Origin: Verrucomicrobiota bacterium
GTDB lineage: Bacteria; Verrucomicrobiota; Verrucomicrobiia; Chthoniobacterales; UBA10450
NCBI GenBank assembly: GCA_003220055.1
Contig: QHRF01000002.1
Span: 1 to 37,263, forward strand
Length of the DNA: 37,263 bases
Direction: 5' to 3'
Shown: piece by piece, positions 23,751-32,283 of the stretch
How the letters are laid out: every line of letters begins with the position of its first letter
How positions within the stretch are numbered: the first letter of the stretch is position 1
Notes under the pieces: model-generated
What the model was told of the DNA's origin: nothing
The model's database searches: none
Seen by the model: only the letters and a program-made list of their open reading frames with translations
Position numbers and translations under genes: made by a program

Positions 23751-25447
23751 AAGGTTCGGATGCGTTGACCACTCTTCGGCGCCACTGGCCGTTCATGCTC
23801 GTAGCCATAATCGGGGCGGGCCTCATATTCGCCAATCTTGGCTCCGGCTATTTGTGGGCCGATGAAGGCGATACCGCGGTGCTGGCATCGAACATCCTGA
23901 AATTTGGCGTCCCGAGAGCATGGGACGGCGTGACCTTCATGGATTCAGATTTTGGCGCTCGGGTTAATAATGATCTCGTAATGGTAAGCAGTCCGTGGCT
24001 GCAGTATTACCTCGCAGCCGCATCATTTTGGCTTTTCGGCGAAAACACGTTTGCCGCCCGCTTGCCATTCGCCTTCGCGGGCTGGTTAACCATTTTGCTC
24101 GTCTATCGCCTCATTTGGCAATCGATCGCCGATCGTCGAGCGGCCCTCTGCGGAACGATCTTAACGATCTGTTCGGTGCAGTTTCTTCTTTTTTGCCGCC
24201 AATCGCGTTACTACGCCCTCGCGATGCTTTTTACGCTTTTGTTGATCGAGACTTTTTTGCGGATGAAAACACCGCGACAAACCGCACTGTTTGCGTTCGT
24301 AGCCATCCTCCTATTCCACACTCATCCAATTGGCATCGTTCCCGTGTTTGCTCTTGGTGCCCTAACGTTAATAGATCGCGGATTTTCGTCGCAGCGAAGA
24401 GCGTTTTGGTTGGCTCTGCCGGCGGTCAGCGTTTTAACGGTACCCTGGTTTGCATTAGCGCACACGGGTTACACCGAGAACGCTTCGCTAGTGCCGTCCG
24501 TTCGCGATTTTTTTGCGCGCTTAGTTCAATACTTGATCGAGTGCTCATCCGTGGCTCCGCTGATCGGAGTAACGGTTCTGGCTGTGGTCAGCTCGATCGG
24601 CCGCTCCCGCATTGATCGACCTAGTGAACAGCGAGCGAGAGAGCTGCTGGTTACAATTCTAGCCGTGAGTGTTTCCTACGCGATCGCCATGGCCGTCACT
24701 CAACGAACAGCTGCTTTGTGGGTGACTGGTCTTCGTTATACTTCTGCGGTTATTCCGCTTCTCGCAACCGCGGCGGGTCTTCTCATTGTGAAAGTCAGCC
24801 GCGGAAAAAATTCTGTTTTGCTGTCGTTGCTGTTGCTTTTCGCGTTTACGAACTTCGCTCAAATCACACCATGGCTCTTCTGGGCCGACAAAAATCCAGA
24901 TCCTGAACAGAAAATTGTCGCACCCCACGTTCCAGAAAAGATGATCAATTGCTTCTTGCCCGCCGCCGATCTGCTGTTTCTTCGCGATTTGTTCTGCTCG
25001 AATGTTGGGACTGTCGGTAAATGCAGCGAATTCCTTCGCGAAAATGCTCGGGCTAACGATTTACTTGTAACGAATTACGAGTCGGAGCCGCTCTATTTCC
25101 ACACGCGATTGCCGCAAGGGATGAAAATCATGAGGCAGGATGCGATTTACGAGACTGCGCGACGTCGCGGACTCCCCGAATACGTTTTTGGAGTCGACCA
25201 CGCTCGCTGGGTTGTTTGGCGTTTCAATTGGGATGATTATTTAGGAATTCGCTGGCCCGACGTTTCAGATCACCTTTTAGCAGAAGGCGCGCAGCTCAAC
25301 GATGTGGCGGAGATAAAAGAAACCGCCTGGGAAAACCGGGAAAACATTCATTTTCATCGGTTCTCCGGTGACACGTATCTATTTCCACATGACACAAATC
25401 TGCAAGCAGCGCACATTTTCCGTGTCGATTGGCCCGCGGTTCCATAG
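23747..25447 (+). CDS. GT-C fold glycosyltransferase-like protein, paralogue B
   Basis: A 566-residue polytopic protein, close in sequence to the products at 20683 and 28246. The loop motif YLWADEGDTAVLASNI holds Asp39-Glu40, followed by GVPRAWDGVTFMDSDFGAR and VSSPWLQYYLAAASF. The C-terminal domain repeats the family motifs EPLYFHTRLPQGMK, GVDHARWVVWRF and AWENRENIHFHRFSG, and ends in FRVDWP. The ATG overlaps the preceding stop (ATGA). It meets the opposing membrane-protein gene with only 9 bases between stops, and there is no room for a hairpin terminator. Function as for paralogue A, with unknown sugar and acceptor. Confidence 0.82.
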   Translation: MKGSDALTTLRRHWPFMLVAIIGAGLIFANLGSGYLWADEGDTAVLASNILKFGVPRAWDGVTFMDSDFGARVNNDLVMVSSPWLQYYLAAASFWLFGENTFAARLPFAFAGWLTILLVYRLIWQSIADRRAALCGTILTICSVQFLLFCRQSRYYALAMLFTLLLIETFLRMKTPRQTALFAFVAILLFHTHPIGIVPVFALGALTLIDRGFSSQRRAFWLALPAVSVLTVPWFALAHTGYTENASLVPSVRDFFARLVQYLIECSSVAPLIGVTVLAVVSSIGRSRIDRPSEQRARELLVTILAVSVSYAIAMAVTQRTAALWVTGLRYTSAVIPLLATAAGLLIVKVSRGKNSVLLSLLLLFAFTNFAQITPWLFWADKNPDPEQKIVAPHVPEKMINCFLPAADLLFLRDLFCSNVGTVGKCSEFLRENARANDLLVTNYESEPLYFHTRLPQGMKIMRQDAIYETARRRGLPEYVFGVDHARWVVWRFNWDDYLGIRWPDVSDHLLAEGAQLNDVAEIKETAWENRENIHFHRFSGDTYLFPHDTNLQAAHIFRVDWPAVP

Positions 25448-25456
25448 GGTCAGCTC

Positions 25457-27202
25457 CTAATTTCCGTATCTGATTCCAGGACTAGACGTTTCGGGCTCGG
25501 CTGAATATTTAGGCCGAATGCGCCGGGATAAGAAAATTATCCACGCTGTAGCGCCGAACAACACCAGGAGAGGATAACCTTCATGGAGTGCGGTGGGGCC
25601 GCGATTACGAAACGCAAGCACATGGACGAGCATATTAACGACCAGCACGGCCAACGCGGAGCCCAGTGCGGCGGTGGCGACAACAAACAAATAAGGCATT
25701 GTCCGATGTCGCAGCACATCGCTTGCGGTCCACGCCCAAGTACCCAGCCCGCTGATCACAAGCACGATACAAAGCCAGCGAAAGATCTGTCCGAGCGCTC
25801 GTAGCGCTGCCAGTCGGTAATGATCGACACTCGACGGCAATGGGAAATCGAGTTCAGGTGCGTCATCGGAATGCGCAAGTCGCCAGCGAGTGAGATCTCG
25901 AAACAAAGCCAACAAATCGGCGGATCCCCAACTATTCGTGGGGTAGGCGCTGAAGCCGGTAAATAGAAAAAACTCGGCAGCATACCCGGGGACAGTTTCC
26001 CGCAGTCGCTGCGCATTTTCAGGGCGCCACCGAGGCACCATTGTATTTCGCCGAGGTCGCGCCGGGGCTATCCGACCCTCGTCACACGCGCGGTTGATTT
26101 CCAATCCGATGGATCGGTAGAAGTCCAGTGCCTCCCTGGCGGTGTTGCCATGACCCGAAGCGATGACGCAATCCCGCAGGGCCCAGATAAATGAGCCTCC
26201 TCCGATTTGAAGTTCTTCACCCGGACGTCCGGTAAGAAAATCGGAATAGTTGGCCCACTCTAATCCGACCGGTCCCTCCAAACACGGTTTTAGTTCCGCA
26301 AAAGATGGGCTGACTTGGTAAAGCTTCAGTCGAACGTCGCGAGTGACCGGTACGTAAGGAATTTGTTCGGACGGGACGGGTCTCTGCAACGCACCATAAG
26401 CTGATCGAAATTCGCGAGCGCGAAACTCGACCGTGCCAAACCAACCGTAGTAACGGTAATTAAGTGTACAGACCGTGACGAGAATTGCGGCCGCGCAGAT
26501 GGTGGCGGTGCCGGCCGGCGCGACCAATGGACGAAGCCGTTTCCCCGCGCGCCATGAATTCCAAGCGCTGATTCCAATCAACAACGCGGCCCCGGGCAGA
26601 ATCCATATCCCTTCCTCGCGTGTCAGATAGAACGCCGCGGCGGCGGTGCCAAGCAATGCCCCCCAAGCGAGTCGAATATATAGGCCAGCAGCCCGCCGAG
26701 TTTCCAGCGCACACAATCCGGCGAAGAGCAACAATGTGAGCGGAGTGTAAATATTTTGGCGAACGATATCGAGTTCCACATAACTCATTGGTTGCCACCA
26801 GAGCAGAATGAAGGTGCCGAACGCCTGCCAACTCGCATCAAAACAGGGACGCAAGGCTAGTACGAGCAGTATGCACCCGAACAGATAAAAGAGATGTTGT
26901 GCGAGCGGCAGGGGCAGGCCGGACAAAAACGCGCCGGCGATGAATAGGGAATACATCGGTCCCTTCATGAGCGTGAACTGGCTGTAAGGGCCCAGCCAGT
27001 CGCCCTTGAGCACTTGCTCGGCCAGTGCAAGATAAAGACGATCGTCGAACGACGCATTCGCATGCGCAACGACTGGTTGGGCTGCGACCAGCCACAATTT
27101 TAACGCGACCAATATCAGGGCTGTGATTAGCAGTGACGAACAACGTAGTCGCGAAAACAAAGATGAAGCGCTGCTGGACGGCGCCCGCTCAACGGATTTC
27201 AT
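25457..27202 (-). CDS. Polytopic membrane protein, probable GT-C glycosyltransferase
   Basis: The 581-residue protein has a basic N terminus, a first helix (LLITALILVALKLWLVAA) and a periplasmic loop with NASFDDRLYLALAEQVLKG (Asp53-Asp54) and TLMKGPMYSLFIAG, which is the general layout of GT39-like GT-C enzymes. About nine helices follow. They are split by a long soluble loop (about residues 265-440, with VPVTRDVRLKLYQVSPSF), and the protein ends after HEGYPLLVLFGATAWIIFLS with a polar tail. It is inserted in opposite orientation between paralogues B and C. ATG 27202 is used; GTG 27208 adds two residues. No close relation to the three paralogues is visible, so its substrate may differ. Confidence 0.7.
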   Translation of the reverse strand: MKSVERAPSSSASSLFSRLRCSSLLITALILVALKLWLVAAQPVVAHANASFDDRLYLALAEQVLKGDWLGPYSQFTLMKGPMYSLFIAGAFLSGLPLPLAQHLFYLFGCILLVLALRPCFDASWQAFGTFILLWWQPMSYVELDIVRQNIYTPLTLLLFAGLCALETRRAAGLYIRLAWGALLGTAAAAFYLTREEGIWILPGAALLIGISAWNSWRAGKRLRPLVAPAGTATICAAAILVTVCTLNYRYYGWFGTVEFRAREFRSAYGALQRPVPSEQIPYVPVTRDVRLKLYQVSPSFAELKPCLEGPVGLEWANYSDFLTGRPGEELQIGGGSFIWALRDCVIASGHGNTAREALDFYRSIGLEINRACDEGRIAPARPRRNTMVPRWRPENAQRLRETVPGYAAEFFLFTGFSAYPTNSWGSADLLALFRDLTRWRLAHSDDAPELDFPLPSSVDHYRLAALRALGQIFRWLCIVLVISGLGTWAWTASDVLRHRTMPYLFVVATAALGSALAVLVVNMLVHVLAFRNRGPTALHEGYPLLVLFGATAWIIFLSRRIRPKYSAEPETSSPGIRYGN

Positions 27203-27361
27203 TCGCACGTTTTGGTAAGCAATTGAACGGCGGCAGAAAATTTCTCATTAAACTGCACAGCGTAGCGAGACGCTCGCCGCGTGTCGAGCGATGCTCGGTC
27301 GCAAATCTGCGCGCTGTTCTTGACCACCATTTCCGATTTCGCTACCAGTCAGACTTCTATT
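27203..27361. other. Divergent intergenic region in the glycan island
   Basis: It separates the leftward membrane-protein gene from the rightward GT2 gene and should hold both promoters. Two small hairpins are visible: GCGAG/CTCGC with a 3-base loop (27265-27277), and CGAGC/GCTCG with a 3-base loop (27285-27297). TTGACC near 27320 could be a -35 box for the GT2 gene, but no convincing -10 follows. Confidence 0.3.
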
Positions 27362-28228
27362 ATGAGCGTTCCTCAAACCTCGGTCAGTGTGTTGATCCCG
27401 GCCTGTAATGAAGAAGGCGCCCTGGCTAACACGATCGCCGCAATAGAGAAACACCGAGCGGTATTCGGCGAGATGGAAATCATCGTGATCAATGACGGTT
27501 CGAGCGATCGCACCGGCGAGGTCGCGCGGACGTTACCGGTCACCTTGATCGAGCATGAAACTAATCGCGGCTATGGAGCCTCTCTCAAGGACGGCCTTCA
27601 GCGGGCAAAGGGGGAATATATTTTAATCGCGGATGCCGATGGGACTTATCCTCTGGCGGATATTCCACGCTTGGCCGCAGATATACCGACGTTCGATATG
27701 GTGATTGGTGCGCGCACAGGAGATCTGGTCAAAATTCCGTTCCTGCGACGACTGGGTAAATGGATCCTCACACAGCTGGCAGAATACTTAAGCCGACAAA
27801 AGATCCCCGACTTGAATTCTGGTTTTCGCATTTTCCGCAAAGACGTGGCGATGCGCTTTTTTGCCATGTACCCCGACGGCTTTTCTTTCACTACAACGAT
27901 CACCTTGGCGATGCTTACCAACCACTACCGGGTCAAGTTTTTGCCGATCAATTATCACAAGCGCGTAGGAAAATCGTCGATCAATCCGGTCCGCGACTTT
28001 CTTAACTTCACGATCCTGATCATTCGGATCTGTGCCTGCTTCAAGCCGCTTTATGTTTTCGTGCCGCCCGCGCTGTTGCTAATCGCTTTGGGCATCCTTA
28101 AAGGCGCGATCGACTATAGCCAGCACCATTATCTTGGCGGCCTGTCGATCACCATGACGCTGACCGGCATCCAAACCTTGTTCATCGGTCTACTCGCTGA
28201 TCTGATCGATCAACGGATGAAGCTCTGA
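27362..28228 (+). CDS. GT2 polyprenyl-phosphate sugar transferase (DPM1-like)
   Basis: This 288-residue GT-A glycosyltransferase probably moves a sugar from a nucleotide donor to polyprenyl phosphate on the cytoplasmic face of the inner membrane. Family motifs are VSVLIPACNEEGAL, EIIVINDGSSDRTGEVA, NRGYGASLKDGLQRAKGEYI and the metal-binding ILIADADGTYPLADI (Asp91, Asp93). It has the usual SGFRIFRKD acceptor loop. Two C-terminal helices (YVFVPPALLLIALGIL and TMTLTGIQTLFIGLLADL) anchor it. ATG 27362 lies directly before the first strand; a GTG at 27281 is in frame, but the sequence between looks non-coding. It is a natural donor-maker for the GT-C enzymes around it. Paralogue C follows 18 bases after its stop. 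Confidence 0.9.
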   Translation: MSVPQTSVSVLIPACNEEGALANTIAAIEKHRAVFGEMEIIVINDGSSDRTGEVARTLPVTLIEHETNRGYGASLKDGLQRAKGEYILIADADGTYPLADIPRLAADIPTFDMVIGARTGDLVKIPFLRRLGKWILTQLAEYLSRQKIPDLNSGFRIFRKDVAMRFFAMYPDGFSFTTTITLAMLTNHYRVKFLPINYHKRVGKSSINPVRDFLNFTILIIRICACFKPLYVFVPPALLLIALGILKGAIDYSQHHYLGGLSITMTLTGIQTLFIGLLADLIDQRMKL

Positions 28229-28245
28229 GCTATAATCCGCTACTT

Positions 28246-30054
28246 GTGCAAGATAAAGGCAGCGAGCTCGTCGCAATTCGAAGACCGGGCACTTCTATCT
28301 CCTCGGCGGGCTTGCGACAGTTACGATCGCACTGGCCGTTCGCAATCGTAGCGGTCGTTGGCGCAGTTCTCATATTCACAAATCTCGGCTCAGATTATTT
28401 ATGGGAAGACGAGGGCGACACCGCGGCGTTGGCCTCAAACATCCTCAAGTTTGGAGTTCCGAAAGCATGGGACGGCGGGGCGTTCCTGGATTCCGACCAT
28501 GGCGCGCGTCTCAACCGCGACCTCGTCATGGTGACGCATCCATGGATTCAATATTACCTGAGCGCGGCGTCATTCCTCGTTTTCGGCGAAAACACTTTTG
28601 CCGCGCGGATTCCCTTCGCGATCGCCGGCTGGATGTCGATCTTATTCGTTTACCTTTTTGTTTGGCGATTGTTCGGAAACAGACTGACTGCATTTTCCGC
28701 AGCGGCCCTCCTCGTCTTTTCGGTTCAATTTTTACTCTACGCAAAACAATGCCGCTATTGCGCGCTCAACATGCTTTTAGTCGTCTGGTTATTCTGGACC
28801 TTCTTCAAGATGAACTCAGCGCGGGATTGTGTGCTGTTCATTCTCGCATCGGTTTTTCTTTTTCACACGCACCCGTACGGAATCGCGCCGGTGGTCGCGC
28901 TTGGCGCACTAAGTCTGATTTACCGGCCTTTTGTGATCCAACGCCGATGGATCCTGTTTGCCACGCCGGCAATCGCACTCTTAACTTTGCCCTGGCTCGC
29001 TCTTTCATCCCTTTCCTCCAGTGGATCTGCGCTCAACACGACCGCCGCTCAATCGGCAGGTGAATTTATCGAACGCTGCGCGCAGGCATTTATCGAATCG
29101 ACTTCGGTCACGCCACTAATCGGAAGTATCATCCTGTTTCTGATCGCGGCGCTATCGATCCGCTGGAAACGAAAAGACACGATCGACCCAGCACCGTCAG
29201 ATCCCGCTTCAGCCGAGCAGCAGGTTGCGCCACGATTTTTTGAAACGAACGAAACGGCGCTCCTTTTAAGCGCCCTGCTGACAATTGTGTTTTATGGCTT
29301 GGCGACAGCCATTACCCAATCGAGCGACAGTCTCTGGCTGGCCGGAATGCGCTACGGTTCGGCTGTGCTGCCATTGGCGGCAATGGTTGCGGCGCTGGCC
29401 ATTGCTAAAGTTAGCCGGACAAGCGTGCTATTTTCGATTTTGTTGTTGCTTGTTTTTGGACTGACCAAGCTCGCGCAGCTTACGCCTTGGGTGGCCGGGA
29501 ACCCCAGTGGCCTTATCCATTTCGGCAAATATTCTGTGGGCGCCCATGTTCCTGCAAAAATAGTCGACCGCTTTCTCGGCACGGGGCTGACGGCCTACGT
29601 CCGCGATTTGTGGCGCGAAAATCCGGGGACTGTCGCCAAAAGCTGCAAATTTCTGCGCGAAAACGCGAAGCCCGGGGACGTGCTGATTGTGAATTACGGA
29701 ATGGAGCCTACCTACTTTTATACGCGATTGCCGCAGGCGATGGGCATTCTCAAAGAGTATCCGGTCTATCAAAGAGCGCGAGAGCTCAAGCTTCCCGAGC
29801 GTGTCTTCGGCGTCGACCACGTCCGCTGGATCGTCTGGCGCTCAGCGTGGGAAACTGGCCCTGGTTACGCGATCAACGATGTGTTGCGCGAACTCACCGA
29901 ACGCGGTGGCCGAATCGTCACTGTAATGGAGATGGAGGAAACGGTTTGGGAAAATCGGGAAGACATTCACTTCCACCGTTTTTCGGACGGAACTTATTTG
30001 TTTCCGCGAACAGAGACTTTTCCGATGTCTCGCATCGCTCGGGTTGATTGGTAG
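28246..30054 (+). CDS. GT-C fold glycosyltransferase-like protein, paralogue C
   Basis: A 602-residue polytopic protein, the third member of the family seen at 20683 and 23747. The loop reads YLWEDEGDTAALASNI (Asp55-Glu56), then GVPKAWDGGAFLDSDHGAR and VTHPWIQYYLSAASF. The C-terminal domain carries EPTYFYTRLPQAM, GVDHVRWIVWRS and VWENREDIHFHRFSDG and ends in ARVDW. Compared with the others it has a longer N terminus and a longer charged loop (about residues 305-345). The start is GTG, 18 bases after the GT2 gene, so the pair is probably co-expressed and could form a donor-making and donor-using unit. Confidence 0.82.
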   Translation: MQDKGSELVAIRRPGTSISSAGLRQLRSHWPFAIVAVVGAVLIFTNLGSDYLWEDEGDTAALASNILKFGVPKAWDGGAFLDSDHGARLNRDLVMVTHPWIQYYLSAASFLVFGENTFAARIPFAIAGWMSILFVYLFVWRLFGNRLTAFSAAALLVFSVQFLLYAKQCRYCALNMLLVVWLFWTFFKMNSARDCVLFILASVFLFHTHPYGIAPVVALGALSLIYRPFVIQRRWILFATPAIALLTLPWLALSSLSSSGSALNTTAAQSAGEFIERCAQAFIESTSVTPLIGSIILFLIAALSIRWKRKDTIDPAPSDPASAEQQVAPRFFETNETALLLSALLTIVFYGLATAITQSSDSLWLAGMRYGSAVLPLAAMVAALAIAKVSRTSVLFSILLLLVFGLTKLAQLTPWVAGNPSGLIHFGKYSVGAHVPAKIVDRFLGTGLTAYVRDLWRENPGTVAKSCKFLRENAKPGDVLIVNYGMEPTYFYTRLPQAMGILKEYPVYQRARELKLPERVFGVDHVRWIVWRSAWETGPGYAINDVLRELTERGGRIVTVMEMEETVWENREDIHFHRFSDGTYLFPRTETFPMSRIARVDW

Positions 30055-30102
30055 TAAACGTGCGCTTTCGGCGCTCCAGTCAATGCGCGTCAGTTGATTC
30101 CG

Positions 30103-31512
30103 TTAACTGCGCGGTTCGTCAGGCCCGTTCGGCGAACCGGCCCGGGCTGATGGCCAATTGCTCACGTCAACATACAGCCGAGCCAGCCAGTTTTTCGGTC
30201 CGGTCCGCAGGACACCCATGATGGTGACTGCGTAGACAGCCAAATTGAATAGAACCGAACTCCAAATTGCGACCAGCTCGCCGACGTAATAGGTGCGATC
30301 AAAACGTGGAGGATGCTCGATGCTAGTCGTGCCGCCGATGGTGTACGGCCAATGCGGCGAATCCATCGGGATATCATGCAGCCAACAGTTGATAAAAACC
30401 CCAAGACTGACGCAGACGAATACGTTCCGCCAAACGCGGTTCTGCACCGCAAATGAAGCTAACAGCGGAACCGCCGCAAACAGGTGATGTTCGTGGAGAT
30501 GTGTGGAGAAGATGAAAAACGAGAAGCTCACCACCGCCGCAACCGCCAAGATCTGTTGCGGCGAAAGGACACGACCCTGCAACTTGTATTGGCGGTAAGC
30601 TTTCCAGGATAGAGCCGCATAAGAGAGCACGAAGAAAATTAGACCGATGTGTGTCGGCGTAAGCGGACCGATCCATGGCGCCTCCGAGTAGTACCAGGCG
30701 CCAATCAACCACCATAAGTTATGCGCGTTAGACGACGTAAAGGGCATGGCACCGATGTCTGTGAGCACACGCTTGAAAACTTCAACAGCGTCACCATGTC
30801 CTAGGAATGGTGAAAAGATCACCACACCCACGAGGAGAGCGGCCGACATCCCAACGGCAGCTCCGCGGACGCCGCAAAACATTACACTGAAAACAAGTAG
30901 AAGCGGAAAGTAGGGTAAACCAAGAGGCTTCATCAATGCGGCGAGGGCCAGAAAACCCCAAGCCAAGCCAATCGTTCCGAAGCGACGGCCCCCCGACGAT
31001 TGAGACGGAGACCAGAATCTCGCGCCGTACGCCATTGTAACAAAACTCGCCAGGATGAAAAAGCTATGGATAGAATCTGGACCGCCCCAGTACGCGGTGA
31101 GGAATAGAACCGCCGGATTGAATAGATAAGCAGCTGCAACGACTGCTCTGACGATAATCGGCTTGCCTTCCAAAGACATGCAGCGCCACAACAACCACGC
31201 AATCCCTAGGTCGAATATTAAGGGCGGGAGTTTTACAAACGCTGTAAGTGCGACCGGGCCGCCCATGCCGTGCGCTGCCATCATGGAGTAAGCCCAACCG
31301 AAGGGCGCTAAGATGTAGGCGTAGAGCGGTGGATAATCCATGCTCGAAGTACGATAGACTTGCGATACTCCGAACTGCGTCACCTTGGAGAGCCAGTCCT
31401 TGTACAAATCCAAGTCGAACGTAATGCCCGGGTTCAGCAGCAGCCGCCAACGCAGAAGAAGATACGCCGTCGCCGCAATCAGTAATATCAACGCATTCCG
31501 TTTTTGCTTCAC
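30103..31512 (-). CDS. GT-C fold (GT57/ALG6-ALG8-like) membrane glycosyltransferase
   Basis: A 469-residue polytopic protein. The first loop has TFDLDLYKDW (Asp33, Asp35) and then MDYPPLYAYILAP (Asp59), very close to the DYPPL motif of eukaryotic ALG6/ALG8 glucosyltransferases. A later loop has NAHNLWWLIG, and the late STHLHEHHLFAAVPLL recalls the H-E-x-H motif of the same family. The segment LFLTAYWGGPDSIHSFFIL with ALMKPLGLPYFPLL is also family-like. About eleven helices are visible. It lies 20 bases downstream of the methyltransferase on the same strand, and is related to the larger protein at 32284. Polyprenyl-phosphate glucose or mannose is the likely donor, by family analogy only. Confidence 0.8.
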   Translation of the reverse strand: MKQKRNALILLIAATAYLLLRWRLLLNPGITFDLDLYKDWLSKVTQFGVSQVYRTSSMDYPPLYAYILAPFGWAYSMMAAHGMGGPVALTAFVKLPPLIFDLGIAWLLWRCMSLEGKPIIVRAVVAAAYLFNPAVLFLTAYWGGPDSIHSFFILASFVTMAYGARFWSPSQSSGGRRFGTIGLAWGFLALAALMKPLGLPYFPLLLVFSVMFCGVRGAAVGMSAALLVGVVIFSPFLGHGDAVEVFKRVLTDIGAMPFTSSNAHNLWWLIGAWYYSEAPWIGPLTPTHIGLIFFVLSYAALSWKAYRQYKLQGRVLSPQQILAVAAVVSFSFFIFSTHLHEHHLFAAVPLLASFAVQNRVWRNVFVCVSLGVFINCWLHDIPMDSPHWPYTIGGTTSIEHPPRFDRTYYVGELVAIWSSVLFNLAVYAVTIMGVLRTGPKNWLARLYVDVSNWPSARAGSPNGPDEPRS

Positions 31513-31532
31513 GAGACTGAACTATATGGCGC

Positions 31533-32270
31533 TCACATTGTGCTCTGCCTTCGAGCGACTGCGAGCAATGCGACACCAAATGGCAGTGAAATGCTTTGGA
31601 GCAGGCGCAGCTCAAGCGCCATGATTTGCGTAAAAGCTCGTTGTGTGAACGAGGCATGATCGGTTTCAAAATCCCGCCCCATCTTCGACCCGCCGAAAGT
31701 TCGAGCGGCTATGGCGAGCGGAAATAGAAATGTTGTCCAGTAGGTTAAGCGCCGAATCCTAAAATTCTGTTTCTCGAGCAACTGTCGAATCCCCCGCTTT
31801 CTAAATCGCCGCGCGGTCATGACTGCTTCATCGTGCGCGCTGTGCAGAAATGGAAAAGCCGGAACGTTAATCAGCAGCACCCCTCCAGGTCTAAGAACTC
31901 GATGCATCTCCCGGACTGCGCCTTCAACGTCGGTGACCCATTCGTGATAGAGAACGCTGGAACAGATTACCGCGTCGAACGAAGCGTCGGCAAATGGCAA
32001 CGCGTGAATATCGCCTTGTCGAACATTATTAAGGCCACGCTGACGGCAGAATAAAATCGCCTCTGGCGCCAAATCGATGCCCACATTTTTTTCCGGGTTT
32101 CCGAGCTGTTTTAGAATTGCGCCGGTCCCGCAGCCAACATCGAGAACGTTCTTCTTGCGCCAGTCTGGCAACTCGGCGTCTAACGCCTGAAAAATCAGCC
32201 GGTGCAAAGCGCCATACCACCAATGCGTCTCCTCGACACGGAACATGGTCGCATATTCGGCTCGTTCCAT
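31533..32270 (-). CDS. Class I SAM-dependent methyltransferase
   Basis: A 245-residue Rossmann-fold methyltransferase (Methyltransf_11 type). Motif I is NVLDVGCGTGAILKQL at about residues 41-56, the acidic motif II is NVGIDLAPEAI, motif III is QGDIHALPFADASFDAVIC, and HRVLRPGGVLLINVPAF follows. The N-terminal ETHWWYGALHRLI is common in methyltransferases of glycan clusters. The C-terminal part (LTYWTTFLFPLAIAARTF) may associate with the membrane. It sits between two related GT-C genes with spacings of 13 and 20 bases, so it is likely part of their operon and may methylate a sugar or lipid carrier; this is inference. Confidence 0.85.
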   Translation of the reverse strand: MERAEYATMFRVEETHWWYGALHRLIFQALDAELPDWRKKNVLDVGCGTGAILKQLGNPEKNVGIDLAPEAILFCRQRGLNNVRQGDIHALPFADASFDAVICSSVLYHEWVTDVEGAVREMHRVLRPGGVLLINVPAFPFLHSAHDEAVMTARRFRKRGIRQLLEKQNFRIRRLTYWTTFLFPLAIAARTFGGSKMGRDFETDHASFTQRAFTQIMALELRLLQSISLPFGVALLAVARRQSTM

Positions 32271-32283
32271 TGGATGCGCTAAA

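Noticed and set aside
27281-27361. GTG start 27 codons upstream in the DPM1-like gene
   Set aside because: The added residues do not match the family, and ATG 27362 lies directly before the first conserved strand.
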